The notes below the pieces were generated by a model that did not search any database, was not told where the DNA came from, and saw only the letters and a program-made list of their open reading frames with translations. From assembly GCF_022605725.1 (NCBI RefSeq), contig NC_065554.1, positions 13,659,100-13,723,099 on the forward strand: DNA of 64,000 nt, in the 5' to 3' direction. Each line of letters begins with the position of its first letter. Within the stretch, counting starts at the first letter, position 1. This document shows positions 23,300-34,833 of this stretch, piece by piece. The DNA is from Anthonomus grandis grandis (taxonomy: Eukaryota; Arthropoda; Insecta; Coleoptera; Curculionidae). Position numbers and translations under genes: made by a program.

Positions 23300-23800
23300 C
23301 TAATAGCATTTTGCAAATTTTTTAGTTAAAGTAAACAGCCAACTTAAGAGGCTATAAGTCAGGTATGATTGGAACAGCGTAAAAGAGATGCGAAAGCTGT
23401 TTGAAATAGCATCTCTTCGACTGCTCCTGGTGCCGTCGACTTCCACATATTGACGTTGGTTTTCCAGACAACTTTTAAGCAAATTCAAAGAAATGCCTTA
23501 AAACCATTCTATTCCAGTTTTATTTTTTATGACACACTGTGTCCAACGCTTCTTTAAGCTTAACAAATATTGATTGACTGATCAACTGCATCGTACATTT
23601 CCTCACACAAAGTAATTATTGCATCCGCTGTCGATTTTCCATGTCGAAAGCCAAATTGTTTTTTGGATGTAATGTTAATTTTTATCAAGGAATTTTACAA
23701 TTGTTATATTTATTAGTTCCGCAAAAAAAAATTGAAATATTAGTATCAGGGAAATTGGTCTATAGTAGTTGATATCGAGGTTTGATCTTATTTACCCATT
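23300..23800 (-). pseudogene. LINE reverse transcriptase fragment
   Basis: Minus-strand reading gives reverse-transcriptase signatures in order. INYYRPISLI lies near 23775-23745, KQFGFRHGKSTADAIITLC near 23665-23610, and LKSCLENQRQYVEVDGTRS near 23485-23420. The frames shift between them and the downstream VPQGS and YADD blocks are lost. The type resembles Jockey/CR1-like insect LINEs. Confidence 0.75.
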
Positions 23801-23829
23801 CGTTGACGGTGTGACTTAAAACACACGAT

Positions 23830-24140
23830 GCACAATAGTCAACTTATTTCTTTGCACGCTTACACTACTAAACACGTTCACTTAAAACTACTAGAAATAT
23901 TTATTTACATCGTAGTTACTTACTAATATTTCTGTCTGATTAATATATCACGCCAATATTCCGAACTGAACTAAACTGTCAACAAGCCTCCAGCGGCGAC
24001 GCGGCTCCTTATATACTCGGCAGATCACTATTCCGGAAGATTCTCTGACCCTCCATGTGTCTCCAGAAATGTCGTGGGTGTGCCCACTTGCGTCATTCCG
24101 GAATGAAGAATAGCTGGTACTTGCGGCGTTGACACTATCG
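23830..24140 (-). promoter_or_regulatory. Possible solo LTR with Pol II promoter
   Basis: On the minus strand a TATATAAGG box near 24010-24018 is followed by a GC-rich leader (GCCGCTGGAGGCTTG) and GTTCAGTTCGG, an initiator-like sequence, near 23970. An inverted TTCCGGAA/TTCCGG pair flanks the upstream part. This arrangement is typical of an insect LTR promoter, but no gag or pol sequence or second LTR was found next to it. Confidence 0.3.
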
Positions 24141-24229
24141 ATACAATATTATTTTCTGAAGCACGAGTAAATAAGCATTTTCTTAATTTCATTCATACTT
24201 GTTCAAAATATAGCTTGGTATTATTATAG

Positions 24230-24700
24230 ATCTTGAATATTTAAGACGGAAATAGGATGTTATGCTGTTAGAGTGGTTTCAAATGAACTGAGATTGGAAG
24301 CTGCAAAATCGATTTATCTTTGGGAGTCAAGGGCTTGTTAACCCTCTGTTTATTTTGCAAAAAAGAGCCATTAGATATATGTATGATAAGTCTCCATAGG
24401 ATTCCTGTGTAAGATTACAGGTATCTAAATTAAGTGAGTAATTTTTCATACCGTAGTTCTGAAACCGTTTAGGTGTTAAGATATTGTAAACCAAAACATA
24501 ACGTTTCGTTCTCTAATTCACACAAATATTTTAAAGTAAATATTACATTTGTGTATAGTATTAAATGGTAATGTTTAATATAACTAGTATTAGATACTAT
24601 AAGTTTGTTATTAATGAATTTTAACTGACTAATGTAGGCCGAAACGTTGGTATAAAAAAGGAGTTTTATTTTAATCTATATTCAACTAAGTCTAAAAAAC
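24230..24700 (+). pseudogene. LINE 3' fragment (C-terminus of RT ORF)
   Basis: The frame near 24320-24410 reads GLVNPLFILQKRAIRYMYDK, followed by a stop and DSC. This is the C-terminal ILQKRAIRYI...DSC signature common in Jockey/CR1-type LINEs. The tail includes CCGAAACGTTGG near 24640. Only the end of the element is present. Confidence 0.6.
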
Positions 24701-24719
24701 TAAAAACAATTATCCTGAT

Positions 24720-25130
24720 CCAGGAAACCCACAAGTTCCAGCGAATATGATATGGGTTTAACAAGATGAAGCACCACCCCACTACCAAATAAATGTCCGG
24801 CAGTACCTCAACCAAATATTTCCAGGTCGATGGATAGGGAGGCAAGGATCGATGGAATGGCCAGCACGGTCTCCCGATCTGACGCCATTAGACTTTTTCT
24901 TATGGAGATATGTGAAAACTATTGTATACAAAACTAAACCCACTGACTTAGCTGACTTACGAAGACGAATAACCCTGGCAATTAGATCGATCACACCTGA
25001 GATGTTGAGTAACGTTAGAAGAAATTTCTATTTACGGGTAGACCCTACCCGTAAATAGAAATTTCTTTCAAGACGTTTGTGGCGAGCATTTTGAACATCT
25101 CATACATTATTGTTTAGATTTGTATTATGT
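24720..25130 (+). pseudogene. Mariner-type transposase C-terminal fragment with palindromic insertion
   Basis: The fragment holds the second catalytic Asp in QQDEAPPHYQINVRQYL, the RWIGRQGSMEWPARSPDL segment with the third Asp, DFFLWRYVKTIVY, and the C-terminal helix. The frame is interrupted at 25030 by the hairpin described separately. With the hairpin and one flanking repeat removed the C-terminus continues as NVRRNFFQDVCGEHFEHL, as expected for the family. The N-terminal two thirds are missing. Confidence 0.8.
25020..25066. repeat. 27-bp hairpin insertion flanked by 10-bp direct repeats
   Basis: AGAAATTTCT occurs at 25020-25029 and again at 25057-25066. Between them lie 12-bp perfect inverted arms (ATTTACGGGTAG) with a 3-nt spacer. 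Because the direct repeat is itself palindromic the full stem is 22 bp. Deleting 37 bp restores the transposase frame. Confidence 0.85.
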
Positions 25131-25833
25131 ATAAGTTTTTGAATATGTTGTAACAATTTTCGGCAAATAAATAATTTTCTTTTCTAAATGTTAGTTTTTG
25201 AATTTTACTTAATATTTCTGAAATAGTCAAAGATAGGTATAGGACATTGTATACAAAATATGTCTAAAATGATCTGAGGAATCTAAAAATTAATTAATGT
25301 ACAGGGTGTTATGTTTAAACTAAGCAAGTTGGTATTGGCCACCGTTATCTGATACTCCCTGTATAAAAAGTTTTTATGGAAAAAAATGCGCTACTATAAA
25401 AACCAATCGACGTGTTCGAGCGTTTTTTCCAACACGCTCCCATCTATTTATTAGCTAATTTATTCCATTTGGCTGACACACACTGTATATTCTGTCTGTT
25501 GTCAAATCGAGTTAAAATATGAAAATAATAAACTAGTTGTAGATAAACCATGAAGAGTAAATACAACACATTGTGTCCGTAATTTTTTAACAAATATATT
25601 TTATTTAGAAAACCATTATAAAAGTGTTTCCCCTTTCGAAGTCAAGGCATGCACAAAATGTATATAAATCGTAGATTTTATAAGCCATTTTGTTTGCTTA
25701 AGCGTGCTCAAGCATAAAGTAATCCGCTCATCTAATTTCAGACGTAATCTACATTCAGTGACAGCGTACGCACGATCTTATTTTTGCTATAGTCTTAAAA
25801 GCTTGAACTAGATTATTATTTTAATAAGAAAAA
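25131..25833. other. Intergenic; short repeat and upstream region of the DM4/12 gene
   Basis: TACAGGGTG at 25302 and CCCTGTA at 25355 bracket an ~65-bp unit resembling a minimal transposon end pair. TATATAAAT at about 25660 and TTCAGTGAC at about 25752 are promoter-like, but they are spaced too far apart to be one core promoter. Confidence 0.3.
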
Positions 25834-28800
25834 ATGAAGTTATTTAATATTATATTAATCTTAACACTGTGTAATATTTTTAACGTATATAGTAGCGAGA
25901 AGCATGGTATATCAAAGAGATCCTATTATTTGCTATTTCCCAGAAATACTATTTTTCAGGTAAGCATATACCAAAAAAAAATTAAATAATCTAATACATA
26001 TATTTAAAATCGCTACTCAATAAGTAATATTATAAACTTGATTTAAGGCTTGTTATATTTTTAGTTTACTTATGGCTTAACAGTTCCTGTAATTTTACCA
26101 AGAAGATCAATCAACATATCCTGGTGTTTTCAGGCGCAATACAATTTGCCTTATAACATTAGTAATTTTTACCCAACTACAGTAGCTGTGAGATCTGGTG
26201 GATTAGGAGTAGATTTAGCGAGGATTAAATTTTATGAATATTTGGCCATGATGTTAGATAAGTATGTTACAGTATTATAAATCATTAATAATTGTATGAT
26301 TATTTAAAGTACTGGTCTAAAGGTCTCCTCTTTTTCTATACTATATTATCACCATGGGTATTCTGTATGAAATTCTTTCCAATTCATCATAGAAGGCTTT
26401 CTTACTTATGTCATCTTTTTCTTCAGTTAGGACATGTATAGATAACATCGAATAGTTATACCACTTGCCTGAAAATTTGATTTGAAAAATGCACTCATTA
26501 ATAGATCTTACCAGTTCCTCTCGTACAATAAAACCAGTTCTAAAGTCGTGGCATTAGTTCCAACTTCCGCTATAAAATACAAAAGATTTTCCGATCTTTT
26601 GGAGTCCGTTAACTAGATCTCCTGTATTGTCACGATATCCATACCGATTTCCTATAGCTGTTTTGTTATTTTTTACGCTGCTCCTGGCCTGTATCAGCTT
26701 AGTACATTCAGGGTTCCAATACTCATATCCTTGTTACAAAGTCATCGTCAAAGCATTGGTTTTCATAGTACATTTTTTACAAGATAGCCCCATGCTTAAC
26801 CCTCCTTAATCCGGGCTTGGGACTGGTAAGAATGGATGGTATTTGGACTACTCAGTTCATCCAAAGAATTAGCTTACGCAGAGTTACTGAGTTCAAATTG
26901 CTGCTTTATTCATTTGTTTTTTTTTTATTAAAAAAATCTTGAAACAATAAAAAGTTTTGAGCAAGAGGCGTGTAACACTCAAAAATCACTTAGATGCCGT
27001 GAAACTTGAGTTGTTTCAAGTTGTTGTTGAAGTCTATTAAAAAATTTGTGCATAAAGCTACCGTCGGCCGCCTGTGAAATATTTAAATTTAACATTAAAA
27101 AAATTGTGGGTGTTTACTATAAACTATAAATATAAATATTTTAATTGATTTATAGTGATTTTAAACCTCTACAACGGGTTCGATCGAATAAATAGGTTGC
27201 TGGTAACTATATGGCTATTACAAAAATATGCTGTGTCTTTAATTTAATCGTTGACAACTAATTGAACTTTAGATTCACACACAATTTCAATTTTTAATAT
27301 CTATATTATTAATATTTTTAATACTACTATCGATACCAGTCGAGTTTTACAGCTGGTAAGTGTCTTTGATTGTCACAGCCCTTATTTAAGACTTTTTAGG
27401 GTGTTTTTTCTTTAGCAAAGCTTAAGCAATTACTATAAGACCTTACCATTTGCTCAACCATGCATTATCATAGCACTAATTATATTTTTTTAGTTTTGGT
27501 CTACATGGAGAAAATTGTGTTCTTAGATCAGTATGTGAAGTTGCTGAAATTCCAATGTACGAAAAAGAGGACTCAGTTCTAGAGAAAATTGTACATTTTT
27601 TATTTACGTAAGTAAATTTAAAAAAATATATTTTTCTATGTTTGATTTCTACCAAAGCTTGAGTATTAAGTAGAATTTAATAAATAGCTTTATCTAAAAA
27701 AACGACAGAACTTAAACCAGTTTAATTGTAATTTATAATACAAGCTACAATACCTGTACAACACCAATATAATATTAAACCAACCCAAAGTTATCGAAAA
27801 AGAATCTAAAAATGCTCCAAACATAAAATAGCAAAAATTTTTTTAGAAAAAAAAAAGATAGTTGATGTCATTAATATTGTACCTACCTATTAGCTCATTA
27901 ATACCAAAAAAGTTAATACATATGTTGGAGAGATCCTAATTTTTTAGAGAATAAATAAATATTTATTCTCTTAAAGGTATATTCATTATAATCTTCTGGT
28001 GGTTCTGGTAATGTATTCTCTCAATGTGCTTAATTCAAACATTAACAACAATACCGGATATCCGCTAATTGATCGCACATTAAAAATAGCGGATACAATA
28101 AAAAATAAAAAATGAAGAAAAAGGTAATATCTTAGCTTAAAGCTATTCTAGATCACCAATAAAGCTAACTTAAGCACAAGCCATTCAACCCACAAAAAGA
28201 GCATTATTAGAAAATATTGTAATTAATAATTTTTAGAATATTGCTACTTAATAAACTAAAAAGGTTAATTGATTATTTTTTTCCAAAAATTCAATTTTTG
28301 CTGATAAAGTCAGCAATCTGAGTTTTAGTTTTATTATAAACAAGTTTATTGGCTTTAGAAGCATTACACATCCTTTGCACTATAACGGAGTTTAATATAA
28401 TATTCAATTATTATTTCTTTTTTTGGGTTTTGCGGTACTCCTAGATTTCATAAGAGTCTTTAAAACTATAGATAGAGATTTTTTGATTAACCAGTTGAAA
28501 CGTTTAGGAATTAGGGGGAGTGTTTAAAACTGGTTAAAATCCTATTTGTGTAATAGGATTGAACGAGTAAAATATAAAAATTTTATGTCAGAAATTCTTA
28601 TTGTTTCATATGGTGTTCCCCAGGGAACGGTCTTAGGTCCACTATTGTTCATCTTTTATATTAACGATATGGTACGTGCAATAAAAAAGTGTAAAATAGG
28701 TTTATTTGCAGATGACACTATGTTGTAAGTAGTAGGAAAGAACCTACATGAGATGCAGGCAGACATGAACGGCGACCTTTGTAATTTATTCGAATGACTC

Positions 28801-31800
28801 TATATAAATAAATTAAGCTTAAATACAAACAAGTCTAAACTTTGCGTCTTTGCAAAGAAATCAAAAACTGGTCGAGCTGACATGAATAATGTGCGGATTA
28901 TTGCGAATGGGGAAAAAATATCTTATGAAAAAGAGATTAAGTATCTGGGAGTGATTTTAATGCTAACCTAAAATTCCATGCCCATGCAGATTATATTATA
29001 TGAAAATATTCGAAAGAAGTAGGATTTCTGACCAGTGGCGGCTGGTTTATGTGTGCTGCAGTGCTGCAGTGCTGCAGAGCTCCAAAGAAAATTAAATAAT
29101 CTATTAAAAATATGATCTATAAACCAAAACCCAAAAAAAAAAGAAAAAATCTCCGTCCCGCATATTTTTACACCTATTTTATCAATTAAACAAAACGCAA
29201 ACCACATTATTATTGAAAAAGCTGGTGTAAGTAGAGGAAAAATATATACGCGTAAATTTAGACATTATACGACACGTTAATAAAGACATTTATTTAAAAA
29301 ATTAATGGATTTGTGGCTGTAACAAAAAGAATTCTTTATACTGTTTGCCCTGCCTACTTTTTGGTGCCGATAAAGCTTGGACGGAAATAGGGATCACTGA
29401 TCTAGAACTTGAGTTTGAAAATAAAAAGGCATGAAAACTCTAAAAGCCATCTTCATAATTGTATGGAATTAGCATTATTAGGATCAACTAATATAATGAC
29501 ACAATTAGATTCTGCGTATTGGTTAAATATACAAAAACATAATAAAAATATCTCAAAAAATAGATACATTTTATCAAAAATTATAAATTGTTTTAAATTT
29601 TGTGGAGCATTTGAACTGGCTCTTCGGGGATATGACGAAAGTGATATTTCTGAGAATCCGGGGATATTTCGTGGGTTGATCAACTTTTCTGCTGGATTAG
29701 ACGCAAATCTAAGTGATCATCTAAAGAATTCTTCCGTATTTAAAGGCACCTCCGAAGAAATACAGAATGATTTATTACAGTGTATGTTTGAAGTCTGTCA
29801 TGAACAAATAATTGAAGAAATTAATCATTCGCCATTTCTGGCAATCATGGCGGATGAAACAACGGACGTTGCTGCAAAGTCTCAAATGGTTGTTATTTTT
29901 AGATATGTTTGCGATGGTGAACCCATTGAACGATTTTGGAACTACTTAATTCCTAAAAAATGAGATGCAGAAACACTTAGTAAAGCAATTCTAACTGTTA
30001 TTGAGCCTTTAATTCCAAATTCACCCAACAAACTGATTGCCCAAAGCCACGATGGGGCAGCAGTGATGAGTGGCCACACTGCAGACGTTCAAGCATTAAT
30101 AAAAAAAGTATCCTTTTGCTCACTATGTACACTGCTACGCCCACCAGTTAAACTTGATTATGTCTAAAGCTACTTCAGCAAATAGGCAAGTACGTGTATT
30201 TTTTGGAAATTTACAAGACATTCCGGGATTTTTTAATAATTCACCACAACAAGTAGAAGTATTGAATAAAATTATGAACAAAAGAATCCCTCATGGCTCT
30301 AACACCCGATGGAATTTTAATATACGAACCATTAATGTTGTGTATGAAAATAGAGCCTCTCTCATTGATTGTATGCATGAAATAGAAGATAAATTTTCCA
30401 ATAACACAGTTTGTAGTGCGGCCGCTTCTATTCGGCGTGCATTGAATGATCCTATTTTCAATTTTTGGCTGACTTTTTTCCATCATGTAATGCCCCACGT
30501 AGATATCCTATTTAATCAATTACAACAATGAAAAATCGAACCTACTCTAGTAAGAAACGCTGTTGAAAATTTTGAACGCAGTATCATTCAAGTTCGAAAT
30601 AATATTGATAACATTATTAGTGAGGCAACAAATATAATTAGCGATGAGCCACCAGAAAACAAACGAAAACGCCCAAATAACAGCCAATTTGATCACCGGA
30701 TTTCTGATTTAGAAGTTTGTGATATTATTATGAATTGCGCAAAAGATAGATTTCAATTTATAGAACATCTAGTAGTTGCATCATTTTTCTTTTCCGAATG
30801 CTTTGGAGAATATTGTGGCAAATTTCCTGAAGATAAGCTCACTTCCGTATGTACCTTTTATCCCATGCTTGATAAAGAACGTTTACGAACTGAACTATCT
30901 GTTCTATATTCAAGAAATGATTGCAGGACATTAAATGGCGCACTACCTCTTCTGAAATTTTTAGTAACCAACAATCTAGGAGATACGTTGAAGGAGACAA
31001 AAAAATTATTGGAAATTGTGGTAACTACTTCGATGACGACATCAGAGGCGAAGAGATGTTTTTCAATATTAAAAAGAGTTAAACATTTCTTAGAAATTCA
31101 ATGACCGAAGATCGTTTAACAGCACTTTCCATGCTATCTATTGAAAAAAAGTTTATCTCTAAAATTAACAATTTTAATGAAAAAGTTATAACAAAGTTTG
31201 CCACCAGGAAAGAACTAAGAATAGACTTAATTTATAAAAAATAGGTAGTAGGTGAAATATAATTAATATACGAGTATAAATATAATTCAGTTTTTTTTTG
31301 CTAATAATAATTGCAGAACACCCTAAAATTTTTACGACGAGCCGCCACTGTTTCTGACACTGAACCTGTACAAAATTTGTCTATGCAAACAAAATTACAG
31401 CTATACAACGCCCTTGCACTTCCATATTTACAGTTCTGTTCTGCACTGCTGTTTGGTTTGCCTCAGTACGAGTATAAAGTGGACCAACTGGAAATAATAC
31501 AAAACAGAGCTATGAGATTAGTGTTGAAATGTGATCGTTATACTCTTGTTGCGTGTATGTTAAATGTCCTAAATATGTTATCTGTAAAACAAAGAATTTT
31601 GTTTAATGTGTACTTGTTTATCTTTAAAATAAAGAAACGTCTACTACCCGAATATATTTGTCAAAAATTAATAGTGTTCGCAGATGTACATGAATGCAGT
31701 ACAAGAAATCGTACAGATTTTATTCTGGTAGATAGATGTCGAACTAGTCAAATGCTCAATACTGTTTTATTCAAGGGCTTAATTGAGTTAATAAGCTACC

Positions 31801-32404
31801 CAATGACATCAAAAGTTGTGATAATTTGAAACAGCTCAAGCGGCACTTGAGAGGATTTTGTTTTAAATAAATGTTGAAATATTGTGAAATTTATTTTATT
31901 CTTGTCTTCGTCAGTTTTGTTGTAATATTTTGTAGCCATTGTATATGTAAAATTTTAAAATTTTATTGTATTTATATAATTTTAAACTTTTTTATCTTTA
32001 CCATTTTTAATCTAGGTTAGTTTTTATCACTTTTTAATGTTTAGTTTTTCGTGCTTCTGAAGGTTTTTGTAATTTTTCTCCTTTATATATTTTGCGGTTT
32101 GTATATTTTATATATTTTTTTTGATACCAGTTTTTTGTATGTAGCTATTATGCTAAATAGACGGTATTATTATTATTTTTGAGCATCTTTTATATTTGTT
32201 ATTTTTTTTTTATTTTTTAGACCATCACTGGAACTTAATTTAAATGAAACAAACAGAGCTTTAGAAAACTCAAAATTCAAGACCTTAACTCAAAAATTGT
32301 TAAAAGCCGAAGACTATGGAAAAACTCAAGGCGAATGTGAAATTAAATATTCAAAGTGTATTATGTCAATAGTGGACCTTATGACAGTATTATATTTTAC
32401 TTAG
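25834..32404 (+). CDS. Secreted DM4/12-family protein
   Basis: Four exons join in phase: 25834-25959, 26065-26261, 27494-27607 and 32221-32404, giving 206 aa. The first 20 residues form a hydrophobic signal peptide (MKLFNIILILTLCNIFNVYS). The mature protein has the DM4/12 signatures in order. LLFPRNTIFQ and YGLTVPVILP come first, then NISWCFQAQYNLP and GENCVLRSVCEVA. A C-terminal pair GECEIKYSKC closes it. The function of this insect-expanded, cysteine-containing secreted family is poorly known. Intron 3 is 4.6 kb because it contains a LINE carrying a hAT element; intron 2 contains a LINE endonuclease fragment. AATAAA lies at about 32470. No disabling mutation is seen. Confidence 0.92.
26330..26760 (-). 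pseudogene. LINE endonuclease-domain fragment
   Basis: Minus-strand reading gives the start of an apurinic-type endonuclease domain: GMDIVTIQEI near 26640, HDFRTGFIVREEL near 26550, then WYNYSMLSIHVLTEEKDD and KAFYDELERISYRIP to about 26350. This matches the family whose reverse transcriptase is seen at 63.0-63.9 kb. Stops and frameshifts are present. It lies antisense in intron 2 of the DM4/12 gene. Confidence 0.7.
28010..28400 (+). repeat. Second copy of dispersed repeat at 21850-22330
   Basis: It contains TATCCGCTAATTGATCGCAC, ACCCACAAAAAGAGCATT and ACAAGTTTATTGGCTTTAGA in the same order as the 21.9-kb copy and the partial copy at 16.9 kb. It ends where the LINE at 28430 begins. Confidence 0.5.
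29033..31350 (+). mobile_element. hAT element with exact ends and 8-bp target duplication
   Basis: The 2318-bp element starts with CAGTGGCGGCTGG and ends with the inverse AGCCGCCACTG. The 8-bp direct repeat TTTCTGAC flanks it at 29025-29032 and 31351-31358, as expected for the hAT superfamily. A (GTGCTGCA)n-like stretch lies just inside the left end. Confidence 0.95.
29335..31245 (+). pseudogene. hAT transposase (TTF-finger/DUF4371 type), inactivated
   Basis: The order follows the ZMYM1-like hAT transposases. First comes the end of a TTF-type finger (YCLPCLLFGADKAW near 29340), then IKRHENSKSHLHN. The catalytic region follows with FLAIMADETTDVAAKSQM near 29840. After a TGA (29961-29963) come HDGAAVMSGH and VHCYAHQLNLIM. 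NTRWNFNIR is near 30300. The C-terminal dimerisation motif TTSMTTSEAKRCFSILKR is near 31030-31080. It is disabled by TGAs at 29961 and 30529 and by frameshifts near 30105 and 31083. The remaining frames are long, so the insertion is not ancient. Confidence 0.85.
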
Positions 32405-34833
32405 CATGATTGAATTGTTTTATTATAAATACTTTTTTACAGAAAAACCAATTTTCCAAACACGTACAAAATAAAAAAATTTGCAAGTAATATTTAGTTG
32501 AAAATAATAAACAATTTTAAAATATGTACTACAGTAAGAAACAATCATAATTATAATATAACGTAAAATTGGAATCAAGCGAATCTTAAGAGTCGTTTTT
32601 ATTTAATGTTAAAATACTTAATTTCACAGAAAATCGTTAGAAAATTTGATTTCTTGGCCTAACGTGTTACTCTTACAAACTAATCGAGAAATAGGCTTAA
32701 TATTGCAATAATTAATTAATCTTATAGAAAGGGACAAAGCGAGTATCGAACTGTCTATTTCCGAAAAAGATCCTCAACCTAACCAAAGCCAATAGCTGGA
32801 AATAGTAAATAATAGCATTGATTATCCTATAAAGAAAATTCATATCAATTAAAACTATTCCTGTTTCCTAAAATTATTATTATTATTAGCCTAAACAGCT
32901 TTTTATCAACTCACATTAAAAAAAAAACGTCCTGAACTCCTTCAAGCTATTTCACATAACATACATGTAAAGGAGTCCCAACAATAGAACAGACTGAGTC
33001 AAACAAGAAAAAAATAGTCTTAAAAGTGGATATTAAAAAGTCAGTAGAGGATCTGTAAACAAAACTAAAGATCTTCATAATTCTAGATGTAAGTTGATGA
33101 ATGTGACTGGAGAATATGACTGTAGAATGTAGGATTCCAAGATCTGAAATCTCAAGATTTTACATTAAGAGGTGTGTTGTCAATTATGTATTTAAAGGGT
33201 TTAATAGGGTTTCTTCTTGTAAATTTAATCTTATTACATTTGCTTGTATTCAAAGTTATTTATCGACACGCCATTCAAAAAAAATTAATCCTTCTGAAGG
33301 ACAATGGCATTCAACATAGTCCTAATATTAATAAAAAAATATTTACATTATTTGCAAACATTAAGGCTCTACTGCATCTGATTCTAATAATCAGATTAAA
33401 TCAGATGCAGTAGAGTCTTTATGTTTCAGAACAAAAATAAACAAAATAACATAGGACCACATGAAGAGCTTTTGGATTTTTTAGACAAACCTCAATACCT
33501 TTAAATATAGGACTTTTAATGATCATTGTGATCTTCGTGTAATAGACCCATATAACTAAAAAGAAAAGGATTCATAATACCCAAGGTATCAATCTTATAA
33601 AGTATCACAAGATTAACCAGATCAAAGAGTTTATAAAAATGTATATATACCGAGTGGACCTGAAAGGCTCTTTCTATCCTCAAAAATAAAATGCATATAC
33701 AAGTCTGAATGAGTCGACCTAGCCTAAATACTTCTTGAATTGAAAGAGAGTTGGTCATCCACCTGTAATTTGACTAATAATGTGTTCATAGCAATTTTTT
33801 TGCAAAATTTCACGTTGCTGTGTGAAAGCTACCACAATTGATTTATTTCTATTATCTGCTGTATTTAGGTCAAATAATTTGATATTGATAAAATGCATTG
33901 CACTCTTACCAAAAATATCAAGGTTATAATGATTAAAGTTCTAATAAGAGAGAAATAAATATTATAGTTAACATGATGACCAAAATGGAATTTAAAACAT
34001 TAAGCTTCGATACAAGATACTAAAAATTATAACCTGCATAAAAAGAGAATAATGATAATAGTCACTCATTAATCTAAAAAGAAAAATAATGCCAAAATAA
34101 GGTCTCCATTAAATAGCTGACTCATCAAAAACTGTTGAATCGTGATCACACACTACTATTGCAAGTGAGATATTTAATGTCATAAATTTTCTTACGAATG
34201 GTATGGTTAAAATATTTAAGAGTTATCTCGTTATATAAGAGCTTTTTGTCGTAATTCTGGAGTTTACATAAGTCAGAGATAACGTAACTTGACAGACCTT
34301 AATAACAGTCCTTACTACCATATCACCTACCTATTTCAGATATAAGTGAATTAAATTCTATAAAATGCCTTTGAAAAATCACCCAATAAGAAGTATTAGT
34401 AGGTGAATAGATATTACAATTGATCTGCTTTGATTAACTTCGTGCTATTGGTCAAAATATAATTTTAATCAGAACTAAATCTTAATATCTTTCAGTTCTT
34501 TATATTATAGAAGGTCAAAGAAAACAAATATTTATTTTACTTAATTTATTTTTAATTCCAGTTTCTAGCTTACAATATTAGAGAGATATTATATCTGAGA
34601 ATTAATCAATTAAACTATTAATCCTATTTAAGGTGCTTCATCACTTTCCAAAATATATCAACAATATTTGGCGCCAACCAAAAATATCACGTGTATTATA
34701 CTATCAATAAAATAAAATTTTATTATACTTTCACCGCGTAATATTGTTAATCTTTACGAGATAAACAGTTAAATTTATCTCCTAAAACACATTAATTTTA
34801 TAGTTTCTTTAAACCACGAAATCTATTTCCCTT
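32405..34833. other. Intergenic; one foldback hairpin, nothing else recognised
   Basis: AATAAA at 32470 serves the DM4/12 gene. A hairpin lies at about 33357-33425. TTTATT at 34719-34724 could be the minus-strand poly(A) signal for the 34834-35352 gene. No coding similarity was seen elsewhere. Confidence 0.4.
33357..33425. repeat. Foldback hairpin, ~27-bp arms
   Basis: A perfect 17-bp stem (CTCTACTGCATCTGATT at 33367-33383 against 33399-33415) extends outward by about ten bases with two mismatches (AACATTAAGG versus AACATAAAGA). The loop is 15 nt. No flanking direct repeat is visible. Confidence 0.7.

Larger units (their letters stand above)
28430..32185 (+). mobile_element. 5'-truncated LINE, split by a hAT insertion
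   Basis: The reverse transcriptase starts mid-domain (AVLLDFIRVFKTIDRDFL near 28433). It passes VSYGVPQGTVLGPLLF and FADDTML (to 28728) and NKLSLNTNKSKLCVF, then stops at 29024 where the hAT element begins. It resumes after 31358 (LSMQTKLQLYNALALPYLQF, ending near 31830). Without the hAT and one target copy the two halves abut. Several stops make it inactive. The 3' tail ends in TAT/TTA repeats near 32165-32180, just before the acceptor of DM4/12 exon 4, in sense orientation. Confidence 0.85.

Noticed and set aside
25020..25066. Hairpin as a transcription terminator or CRISPR-like unit
   Set aside because: This is a eukaryotic window, the hairpin is single-copy here, and it interrupts a transposase frame with flanking duplications.
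26627..26809. 60-aa plus-strand frame with a hydrophobic start resembling a signal peptide
   Set aside because: It is antisense to a LINE endonuclease fragment within intron 2 of the DM4/12 gene.
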